Notes under the pieces: generated by a model
Databases searched by the model: none
What the model was told of the DNA's origin: nothing
Seen by the model: the letters and a program-made list of their open reading frames with translations, nothing else
Assembly (NCBI GenBank): GCA_946187345.1
Contig: CAMHQD010000001.1
Location: forward strand, 54,405-118,404
Origin: an uncultured Porphyromonadaceae bacterium
GTDB taxonomy: Bacteria > Bacteroidota > Bacteroidia > Bacteroidales > Muribaculaceae
DNA: 64,000 nucleotides
Direction of reading: 5' to 3'
Shown: positions 50,199 through 57,080 of the stretch, in pieces
How the letters are laid out: the number at the start of each line of letters is the position of its first letter
Numbering within the stretch: position 1 is the stretch's first letter
Made by a program: the position numbers and the translations under genes

Positions 50199-52314
50199 TT
50201 CCGCTGCGGTGGCGGGCGAGGGTGATGCGGCCGCGCTCGAGGTCGACCTTGATGACGCGCACGCTGACGGGTTGCCCGATGCGGTATTCGCTCTGGCCGT
50301 TGGGGCCGCGATGGGCGTGGATGAGGCCGTCGTTGTGGACGCCGATGTTGACAAAGACGCCGAAGTTGGTGACGTTGGTGACGATGCCGTTTAGCACCAT
50401 GCCGGCGGCGACGTCCTCGATGCGGGTGACGTTCTCGTCAAAGTCGACGCTGACGATTTTGCTGCGGGGGTCGCGTCCGGGCTTGTCGAGTTCGGTCATG
50501 ATGTCGCGCAGGGTGGGCAGGCCCACATCGGCGGTGACGTAGCGGTTGATGTCGATGGCGTCGCGCAGGGATTTGTCGGCCATGAGTTGGGCGATGGTGC
50601 AGCCGTTGTCGCGCGCCATGCTCTCGACGACGGCGTAACGCTCGGGGTGGACGGCGCTGTTGTCGAGGGGATTGTCGGCACCGGGCACTCGCAGGAAGCC
50701 GGCGGCGAGGGTGAACGTCTTCGGTCCCAGTTTGGGCACCTTGAGCAACTCGCGCCGCGAGGCGAAGCCGCCGTGCTCGCGGCGGTAGTCAACGATGTTG
50801 CGGGCAAGCACCGGTCCGAGGCCGGACACATATTGCAGCAACTGGGGCGAGGCGGTGTTGACGTCAACGCCCACGCTGTTGACGCAACCTTCAACGACAT
50901 ACTCGAGGGCCTCGCCGAGCATAGTCTGGTCCACATCGTGCTGATATTGCCCGACGCCGAGCGACTTGGGGTCGATCTTGATCAGTTCGGCCAGGGGGTC
51001 GAGCAGGCGTCGGCCGATGGAGACGGCGCCGCGCACGGTGACGTCCTCGTCAGGAAATTCCTCGCGGGCCACGGCGCTGGCGCTATAGATTGACGCGCCG
51101 TCCTCGCTGACGGTGTGTACGTCGATGTGGCGCGGCATGCGCAGTTTCTTGAGGAAGCGCTCGGTCTCGCGGCTGCCGGTGCCGTTGCCCAGGGCGATGG
51201 CCTCGATGTCGTGTGCCTCAATCAGCCGCAGCAGGGTCTCGGTGGCTCCCTCAACGTCGTTGTGGGGCGAGTTGGGGTAAATAACATCGTGGGCGAGCAG
51301 ATTGCCGTTGCGATCCAGGCAGACGATCTTGCAGCCGGTGCGCATACCCGGGTCGATGGCCAAAATGCGCTTGTGGCCGAGCGGGGGCGACATGAGCAAC
51401 TGGCGCACGTTGGTCGAGAAGTTGGCGATGGACACCTCGTCGGCGTGACGCTTGGCACGGGCGGCGAACTCGTTCTCGATACTGGGATTGATCAGACGCT
51501 TGAAGGCATCATCGATTGCATCGCGCACCAGTGCCGCACTCTCGCCGAGTGGACGCTTGATTATCACGCGTGCTATGCTGTCGGTGGCTCGCTGCTCGGG
51601 CACATCGATGCTCACCCGCAGGTAGCCCAAGGCCTCACCACGGCGGATAGCCAACAACTGATGGGGTTGGACATGCCTTAACGGACATGTGAACTCATAA
51701 TAGGCCTCAAAGTTGCGTCCCTCTATTTCCTTGCCCTTGATGAAATGTGAACGGAGCACGGCGTTGCGGCGGTAGTGAAGGCGCACGGCCTCGCGCGCGC
51801 GAGGGTTCTCGCTCACCTGCTCGGCGATGATGTCGAGCGCGCCGTCGATGGCGGCGTCCACATCGGGCACTGCATCTCCCACAAATCGCTGCGCGCGGCG
51901 CCGCACGTTGGCCTGCGGGTCCATGTTCATGATAAACATGGCGAGAGGCTCCAAACCGCGCTCACGCGCCACGGTGGCGCGCGTCTTGCGCTTGGGCTTG
52001 AATGGCAGGTAGAGGTCTTCGAGCGCGGTGGCGTCATAGCACACGTTGATTTTGGCGGCCAGTTCGGGAGTGAGTTTATCCTGACTCTCGATACTCTTGA
52101 GGATGGCGGCACGCCGCTTCTCCAAATCGTGGTAGTAACGCAGGCGCTGATCGATGCTTTGCAACTGCTCATCGTTGAGGCCGCCGGTGGCCTCCTTGCG
52201 GTAACGGCTGACGAAAGGCACCGTGGCGCCGTCATCGAGCAGGTTGACCGCTCCGGCCACGTTCGCCACCTCGAGGTTCAACTCGCGCGCGATTATCTCG
52301 ACTATTTTTGACAT
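50191..52314 (-). CDS. tex: Tex-family RNA-binding transcription accessory protein
   Basis: A 707-residue protein of the Tex family. The N-terminal Tex domain (GATVPFVSRYRKEATGGLND) is followed by the YqgF/RNase-H-like domain (LAIDPGMRTGCKIVCLD), HhH helices (GLGPVLARNIVDYRREHGGFASRRELLKVPKLGPKTF) and a C-terminal S1 domain (GIVTNVTNFGVFVNIGVHNDGLIHAHR). Tex binds nucleic acid and affects transcription. It is slightly shorter than the usual 720-780 residues, and the S1 domain is the last element. Stop and final residues come from a GGCC repeat, so the tail may have been trimmed. Confidence 0.96.
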   Translation of the reverse strand: MSKIVEIIARELNLEVANVAGAVNLLDDGATVPFVSRYRKEATGGLNDEQLQSIDQRLRYYHDLEKRRAAILKSIESQDKLTPELAAKINVCYDATALEDLYLPFKPKRKTRATVARERGLEPLAMFIMNMDPQANVRRRAQRFVGDAVPDVDAAIDGALDIIAEQVSENPRAREAVRLHYRRNAVLRSHFIKGKEIEGRNFEAYYEFTCPLRHVQPHQLLAIRRGEALGYLRVSIDVPEQRATDSIARVIIKRPLGESAALVRDAIDDAFKRLINPSIENEFAARAKRHADEVSIANFSTNVRQLLMSPPLGHKRILAIDPGMRTGCKIVCLDRNGNLLAHDVIYPNSPHNDVEGATETLLRLIEAHDIEAIALGNGTGSRETERFLKKLRMPRHIDVHTVSEDGASIYSASAVAREEFPDEDVTVRGAVSIGRRLLDPLAELIKIDPKSLGVGQYQHDVDQTMLGEALEYVVEGCVNSVGVDVNTASPQLLQYVSGLGPVLARNIVDYRREHGGFASRRELLKVPKLGPKTFTLAAGFLRVPGADNPLDNSAVHPERYAVVESMARDNGCTIAQLMADKSLRDAIDINRYVTADVGLPTLRDIMTELDKPGRDPRSKIVSVDFDENVTRIEDVAAGMVLNGIVTNVTNFGVFVNIGVHNDGLIHAHRGPNGQSEYRIGQPVSVRVIKVDLERGRITLARHRSGTL

Positions 52315-52325
52315 TGTTTATGAGA

Positions 52326-52392
52326 GGTTTACCGTTGACCGTTGACCGAGACGTATCCTTTTCTGTCAACAGTCAACGGTCAACGGTCAACC
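52326..52392. repeat. Inverted GTTGACC repeats between tex and acyltransferase genes
   Basis: GGTTTACCGTTGACCGTTGAC (given in two parts: GGTTTACC and tandem GTTGACC) at 52326-52346 pairs with tandem GTCAACG units ending GTCAACC at 52372-52392, with one mismatch. Likely a terminator for the acyltransferase gene. Confidence 0.75.
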
Positions 52393-52393
52393 T

Positions 52394-53572
52394 TTATTTG
52401 AGGGCTTCGAGTTGGTTGGTGAGCGGGTTGGAATACATCTGCAGCATCTTGCTGAGCATATAGTAGCGGTCAAACTCACTAAGTTTGATGTCGACCTTGG
52501 CGATCTGCGAACTGAGGTAGTCGGTGAAGGCCTCGCGCTCCTCGGGCGTGTACTCGGCCTCAAAGCGGTGGTCGTCGAAGAGCAGGTCGTGGGCGATGTA
52601 GTTGGTCTTGAAGATGTGGTAGTTGCTGTGGATGGCGTGGTCGATGATGTTGCAGATGCGCGACACGGTGAGGAATTTGTCGAGGTCATCGGGGATGTTG
52701 TCCAGTTCGTCGTTGATGCAGGGGGTGAAGGCATAGTGGACGGCTCCCTTGCGTCCCATGATGCCGGTGCGCATCGAGAGGAGGTCGTCGGCCGGCGACT
52801 TGTGCCAGTTGGGGTCTTTGCTCTTCATCAGGAACTCCTTGGCCTTGAGGTAGTCGTTGGGGTCGTACTCGTAACTGATGGCGATTGGGGCGATGTTGAG
52901 CCGGCGAATGTTCTCCACGAGGCTCACATCACGGTTGCCGTAGGCGAGCATTTTGATTACGCCCTCTTGAGTGCGGTCGTTGCTGTCCTTGCAACGTCCC
53001 TCGCGTTGCGAGATCCACACGCTGTTGTGCTTTTCGGCGATGGTAAAGTGGATATACTTCGACAGTTGGATGGCCGCGGCCAGAGTCTGGATGCGTCCCA
53101 GATTGCGCTTGACAATGAAACACTTGTTGAGCCTCACCAGTTTGTTAATCCAGTCATAGATGAGCAGGTTGTTGCCGATGGCAATCTCGCAGGTGTCCAT
53201 ACCCTCGCGCATGAGCAGGCAGTTGAGTTGGGCGCTGTCGAGCACGATGTCACGGTGATTGGTCACAAAGGTGTAGGCTCCCTCGTGGTCAAGTTCATCG
53301 AGGCCGCCGGCGGTGACACCGTCGGTGGTGCGCGCCAACAAGCCTTCCACAAAAGGCCGCATCACCTTGATTTGCAACTCACGCTTTGTGTTCAGGCCCA
53401 ACAGGACGCGTTTGAGTTGGGAATAGCGATACTGCGGCATCACCATGCCCACGATTTGCTCAAACTCGGGTTCTTCGACCAGGATTGACATCACGTTGTG
53501 GAAGTCGCGGTCGGCGATTGGCGCGATGTCGGCCAACTCGGGCGGCAGGATTATTTCGTTTTCGTCTTTCAT
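52394..53572 (-). CDS. PlsC/GPAT-like acyltransferase
   Basis: A 392-residue glycerolipid acyltransferase-like protein. The presumed catalytic block is YTFVTNHRDIVLDSAQLN, with His and Asp spaced HX5D and not the HX4D usual in PlsC/PlsB. Later blocks (VKRNLG, WISQREGRCKDSNDRTQ and PIAISYEYDP) resemble motifs II to IV of the family. It would esterify fatty acyl groups to lysophosphatidate or a related lipid at the inner membrane. It precedes tex on the same strand across an inverted repeat. A TATCTTTG box is found at 53606-53613. Confidence 0.85.
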   Translation of the reverse strand: MKDENEIILPPELADIAPIADRDFHNVMSILVEEPEFEQIVGMVMPQYRYSQLKRVLLGLNTKRELQIKVMRPFVEGLLARTTDGVTAGGLDELDHEGAYTFVTNHRDIVLDSAQLNCLLMREGMDTCEIAIGNNLLIYDWINKLVRLNKCFIVKRNLGRIQTLAAAIQLSKYIHFTIAEKHNSVWISQREGRCKDSNDRTQEGVIKMLAYGNRDVSLVENIRRLNIAPIAISYEYDPNDYLKAKEFLMKSKDPNWHKSPADDLLSMRTGIMGRKGAVHYAFTPCINDELDNIPDDLDKFLTVSRICNIIDHAIHSNYHIFKTNYIAHDLLFDDHRFEAEYTPEEREAFTDYLSSQIAKVDIKLSEFDRYYMLSKMLQMYSNPLTNQLEALK

Positions 53573-53605
53573 CGCTCACTAATTGGTAGTTATTGTTTCA
53601 ACCCA

Positions 53606-53613
53606 CAAAGATA
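53606..53613 (-). promoter_or_regulatory. -7 box TATCTTTG of the acyltransferase gene
   Basis: An exact -7 match on the minus strand 33 bases before the ATG. No good -33 is visible. Confidence 0.5.
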
Positions 53614-53654
53614 CAACATTTTCTCTATTCGGTTCATGAAAATCCGTAAAAATC

Positions 53655-53684
53655 ACGTGGACACAATGAATTGTGTCCCTACTT
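53655..53684. repeat. GACACAAT palindrome (family C), copy 3
   Basis: CACGTGGACACAATGA then ATTGTGTCCCTACTT. The stop codon of the esterase gene (minus strand TAG at 53681-53679) lies in its TAGGG head. Confidence 0.85.
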
Positions 53685-54833
53685 GAAGAGCAGCGGCAGC
53701 AGTTGCTGCAGATAGGCGCGCCAGTTGCGCCACTCGTGGCCGCCGTCGCTCTCGACGTAGGTGTAGCGCACCTTGGCGGCATCCAACCGCTCGCGCAGGT
53801 CAACATTCTCCTTATAGAGGAAGTCGTCCTTGCCGATGCCAATCCAATAGAGCGACGGGCGCTGACGCGCCAACGCTTTCAGTTTGCCGTCAAGGTCTTG
53901 ATATACAGGGGCCGTGTCGCCGCCGCGAGGCATGACCGCTGCCGAGAAGAGGCCCACATAGCCGAAGTCGGCCGGACGGTTGGCGCTGATGTAGAGCGAG
54001 TGCAGGCCACCCATCGACAGGCCGGCGATGGCGCGGCCGCGCTTGAGGGCGCGAGTGCGGTAATGTGACTCGACGTAAGCCATAATATCGCCAAAGGATT
54101 GCTCAAACGAGCCTTCCATCCACTGCTTGTGGTCAAACGAAGGCGCCACAAGGCCGCGGCCGTCGGCTCCGGGGGCGGCATCGGTGTCGGTGTGGCCGTT
54201 GGGCATCACCACAATCATGGGCGACACCTTGCCGGCGGCAATCATATTGTCGAGCATCTGTGCCACAAAGCCTTGCTCGAGCCACGCCGTCTCATCGCCG
54301 CCGCTACCGTGCAGCAAATATAGCACCGGATAGCGCGTGCGGCCGCTGTCGTAGCCGGCGGGCGTATAGACCATCATGCGGCGCTGGCGGCCCAGAGTGG
54401 GCGAATTGTACCACACGGCGCTCACTGTGCCGTGGGGCACGTCGTGCACGGCAAGCGGCAGGTCGCGCTGCGGCGTGTCGATAACGAGCAGGTTTTTGAC
54501 TGTCGACACGTCGCGCATGGTGTGCACATTGCTCGGGTCGAGCACGGGCACGCCATCCACCACGTACAGGTATCGGTAGACGTCAGGAGCCAGCGCCGCG
54601 GGCGTTGTCACACTCCACACGTCGCCGCTGCGGCTCAAAGTGAGGTCGGCGCCGCCGTCAAGTTGCATCTTCACCTCGGTTGCCTTGGCCGCCGCGAGCG
54701 AGAATGTCACACGACCGTCTTTCTCGACACGGGGCGCGCCGGCCGCTTGAGCCCCGCCACGGCGGATTTCCTGCTGGGCGGCGGCCGTCAGGGCAATCGC
54801 CGCCACAGCAATCATCATCAATCGTTTCATCAT
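53679..54833 (-). CDS. Secreted CE1-type esterase with an N-terminal CBM48/Ig-like domain
   Basis: A 384-residue exported esterase. MMKRLMMIAVAAIALTAAAQQ is a signal peptide. Residues 30-130 form a beta domain like those before carbohydrate esterases (VTFSLAAAKATEVKMQLDGGADLTL, VYRYLYVVDGVPVLDPSN). The rest is an alpha/beta hydrolase of the feruloyl/acetyl-xylan esterase type: VLYLLHGSGGDETAW, Ser273 in GLSMGG, and GGHEWRNW with the catalytic His. It would remove acyl groups from plant polysaccharides. I start at 54833 (MMKR), since the 35 codons before it include the family B repeat. Confidence 0.92.
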   Translation of the reverse strand: MMKRLMMIAVAAIALTAAAQQEIRRGGAQAAGAPRVEKDGRVTFSLAAAKATEVKMQLDGGADLTLSRSGDVWSVTTPAALAPDVYRYLYVVDGVPVLDPSNVHTMRDVSTVKNLLVIDTPQRDLPLAVHDVPHGTVSAVWYNSPTLGRQRRMMVYTPAGYDSGRTRYPVLYLLHGSGGDETAWLEQGFVAQMLDNMIAAGKVSPMIVVMPNGHTDTDAAPGADGRGLVAPSFDHKQWMEGSFEQSFGDIMAYVESHYRTRALKRGRAIAGLSMGGLHSLYISANRPADFGYVGLFSAAVMPRGGDTAPVYQDLDGKLKALARQRPSLYWIGIGKDDFLYKENVDLRERLDAAKVRYTYVESDGGHEWRNWRAYLQQLLPLLFK

Positions 54834-54850
54834 TTTGGCTTTTACTATAA

Positions 54851-54882
54851 GGCAGCCACAAGGTGGCTGCACACAGAACGTT
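54851..54882 (+). repeat. GGCAGCCAC hairpin repeat (family B), copy 4
   Basis: GGCAGCCACAAGGTGGCTGC, then ACACAGAACGTT, between esterase and HAD genes. The HAD stop (54881-54883) abuts it. Confidence 0.85.
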
Positions 54883-55504
54883 ATTCGGTTAAAGCGGCCT
54901 CGAGTAGCGGGCGCCAGTCGGCACCGTTGGCGGGACATACGGTATGGATGCCCAGGGTAGCGGCGGCCTCGCAGTTGCGGGGGCTGTCGTCGATAAATAG
55001 CGTATCATCAGCCGTGGCGCGCTGGCCGGCGAGCATCATCTCAAAGATGCGGCGGTCGGGCTTCATCACGCGCATCTCGTAACTGGCGTATATCGCGTCG
55101 AAATATTGCTGAACACCGTGGCCCATACCGTCAAACTCGGGGCTCAATACCCACGACATCATATAGGGGTTGGTGTTGGAGAGCAGACACAGTTTGTAGC
55201 CGCGTCCACGCAAGTCTTGCAGCGTGTCGAAAATCCACCGCGGCCGCTCGCCGGCATATCCCACCCACGCGTAACGGCACTGCTCATACGTCAGTTCGCG
55301 ATCGGCAAGGCGGCTCAATTCAACGCGGAACTGCTCGGCATCAATCTGACCACTCTCTAAAGCGCCAAAAATGCCTTTTTGCTCAAAGTCGTCGAGCAGT
55401 GAATGGGCATCGGCTACGCCAATCTCCACAAAGCGGTCGGCCGCCTGCGCTTTACATAACTTGAAAATAACGCCTCCCAAATCAAATGCTATATTGTTAA
55501 TCAT
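54881..55504 (-). CDS. HAD-superfamily hydrolase (YihX-like)
   Basis: A 207-residue HAD subfamily IA protein. Motif I is FDLGGVIF (nucleophile Asp8, with Gly in place of the second Asp as in YihX-type phosphatases), LLSNTN is motif II, RVMKPDRRIFE holds the motif III Lys and FIDDSPRNCEAA is motif IV. Probably a sugar-phosphate phosphatase. It is 47 bp upstream of the esterase on the same strand, separated only by the family B hairpin, so the two may be co-transcribed. Confidence 0.92.
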   Translation of the reverse strand: MINNIAFDLGGVIFKLCKAQAADRFVEIGVADAHSLLDDFEQKGIFGALESGQIDAEQFRVELSRLADRELTYEQCRYAWVGYAGERPRWIFDTLQDLRGRGYKLCLLSNTNPYMMSWVLSPEFDGMGHGVQQYFDAIYASYEMRVMKPDRRIFEMMLAGQRATADDTLFIDDSPRNCEAAATLGIHTVCPANGADWRPLLEAALTE

Positions 55505-55585
55505 ATCATCAGTCTGTTTTCTTGATTAAGCCACAAAATTATAAAAAGTTTTCTATTCCTATCACACATTTTCCGATTTTATTCG

Positions 55586-55593
55586 TAATTTTG
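55586..55593 (+). promoter_or_regulatory. -7 box TAATTTTG of the 55624 gene
   Basis: Lies 30 bases before the ATG at 55624. The -33 match is poor. Confidence 0.5.
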
Positions 55594-55623
55594 CGCTCGT
55601 CAAACCATAAAAGATTTATAACA

Positions 55624-56013
55624 ATGGATAACAGCAATCTCAAAAACCTTCTCATTGACTTCCTGGCCGGCGAGGGCTATCGCTACAAAGAGACCGACTT
55701 CGGCCTCGAGTTCAAGTCCAACGGACTGACCATTCTCTTTATCAACTCGAGCAACGACGAGCAGATTTTCCAACTTATCTTACCGGACATCTACGAGGTG
55801 AATGACGACAATGAACTGGCCGTGTTGCAGGCCACCAACAAAGTGACCTACGGGTTCAAGGTGGTGAAGGCCTATGTCACAAACAGCAAAAGCGTCGATG
55901 TCTCATTCCAGATTTTGGCCGACAGCACCCCCGAACTCAACGAACTGCTGCCACGCGCCATCCGTATGCTCGAGCAAGCCCGCGAGGAATTCTACCGCGA
56001 CCTCGGCATCTGA
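55624..56013 (+). CDS. Small cytosolic protein, YbjN/CesT-like (uncertain)
   Basis: A 129-residue acidic alpha/beta protein (MDNSNLKNLLIDFLAGEGYRYKE start, GLEFKSNGLTILFIN strands, LLPRAIRMLEQAREEFYRDL C-terminal helix). The pattern helix, antiparallel strands, helix resembles YbjN and type III chaperone-like folds, but the similarity is structural and weak. The frame extends upstream to 55522 through a promoter, so I start at 55624. A strong hairpin follows the stop. Confidence 0.82.
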   Translation: MDNSNLKNLLIDFLAGEGYRYKETDFGLEFKSNGLTILFINSSNDEQIFQLILPDIYEVNDDNELAVLQATNKVTYGFKVVKAYVTNSKSVDVSFQILADSTPELNELLPRAIRMLEQAREEFYRDLGI

Positions 56014-56021
56014 CACCCGAC

Positions 56022-56070
56022 GAAACACGGGGACGGTTCTTACCAAACAGAAGAACCGTCCCCGTGTTTC
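56022..56070. terminator. 20-bp perfect hairpin, REP-like terminator
   Basis: GAAACACGGGGACGGTTCTT (56022-56041) pairs exactly with 56051-56070 around a 9-base loop, between convergent genes. The text resembles REP hairpins associated with IS200-like REP transposases (RAYTs) in other bacteria. Confidence 0.8.
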
Positions 56071-56088
56071 GGAAGATGGGGTACTGAT

Positions 56089-57018
56089 TCAGAAGTAGAG
56101 GTGGCCGGAGTTGGTGTAGTGGATGCCGAAGCAGTCAAACTCGACGGCGTAGGTGGCGCTGGCGTAGTCGATGGTGATTTTGACGTTGGTCATCTCGCGT
56201 GAGGCCATCGGCGTCCAGCCGCTCGCGTCCTTAAACTCGGGAATGATGCTATCTGCGGTGTAGACAATCGAAGACCCCTTGGTCGACACAGTGCCGACAG
56301 GAGAGTTCCCAACCCTGGCGAACCCAGCCCTCAACGCTGCCATCTTGGGCATCGCGCTCACAAACTGAATGTTATACATATAAAGATAGACATTTTCAAG
56401 TGGAGAGTCGTGATATACTGTTCCTCCGGGACTATGGAGAGTGAAGCCGAAGTAGGTGTCGGTAATTTCGCTGAAGGTGCCGCGGTAGAGAATGTTGTGG
56501 ATTTCCTCGTTGCTGTACTCCGCGAAATTGCCGTCAGCGTCGCGCCGCTGGGGATAACTATAAAGCGTCGGACTGTAGACATAGGTCACATAAGTGGCTC
56601 CGCGCGCCACGATGTTCATCTTGAGGCGCATAATGTTGTTACGGAAGTCGACTGTGCCCTCCACGCCGTTGACGGTGTAGCCTTCCATTGGCGTGAGGTC
56701 GCCGGTGGAGGTGATTGACACGTTGTTGTCATTGACGTAGCCCAGGCGCAGCCCCGTGAGTTTGAACGTGATCTCGGGCATACGCGGCGCGAGTGTGATG
56801 TCCTTGAAGGTGAGTGTAGCCGTGGCGGCGGTGTAGTCGAGGTCAAAAGCAACCTCGGTCATCGCCTCGTGGAAATTCTCGCCACCATTGAGAACTGACA
56901 CATGGAGGCCAGCCATCGAACGGGTGGCCTTGTGCTCGGGCTCGCTGCTCTTGCCGCAAGCCGTCATCATCGCGGCAATCGCCGCAATCGTCATGCAATA
57001 AAAAATCTTTTTCATCAT
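56089..57018 (-). CDS. Putative outer-membrane lipoprotein (calycin-like)
   Basis: A 309-residue lipoprotein: MMKKIFYCMTIAAIAAMMTACGK has the lipobox MTAC. The mature part is beta-strand-rich with two repeat-like halves (EVAFDLDYTAATATLTFKDITL and NVKITIDYASATYAVEFDC), similar to calycin-like proteins found beside TonB receptors in Bacteroidales. It lies 62 bp downstream of the TonB-dependent receptor on the same strand and is probably its surface or periplasmic partner. The upstream open frame to 57345 overlaps the receptor gene and is not used. Confidence 0.88.
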   Translation of the reverse strand: MMKKIFYCMTIAAIAAMMTACGKSSEPEHKATRSMAGLHVSVLNGGENFHEAMTEVAFDLDYTAATATLTFKDITLAPRMPEITFKLTGLRLGYVNDNNVSITSTGDLTPMEGYTVNGVEGTVDFRNNIMRLKMNIVARGATYVTYVYSPTLYSYPQRRDADGNFAEYSNEEIHNILYRGTFSEITDTYFGFTLHSPGGTVYHDSPLENVYLYMYNIQFVSAMPKMAALRAGFARVGNSPVGTVSTKGSSIVYTADSIIPEFKDASGWTPMASREMTNVKITIDYASATYAVEFDCFGIHYTNSGHLYF

Positions 57019-57048
57019 TATAAAATTATACTTGTTATCGATAAAGGG

Positions 57049-57080
57049 GCAGCCACCTTGTGGCTGCACACGGAACATTA
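57049..57080 (+). repeat. GGCAGCCAC hairpin repeat (family B), copy 5
   Basis: GGCAGCCACCTTGTGGCTGC, then ACACGGAACATT, between receptor and lipoprotein genes. It ends one base before the receptor stop. Confidence 0.85.

Noticed and set aside
52412..53488. A 358-codon plus-strand open frame opposite the acyltransferase
   Set aside because: Antisense shadow, low-complexity Val/Asp/Gly-rich product, no start signals.
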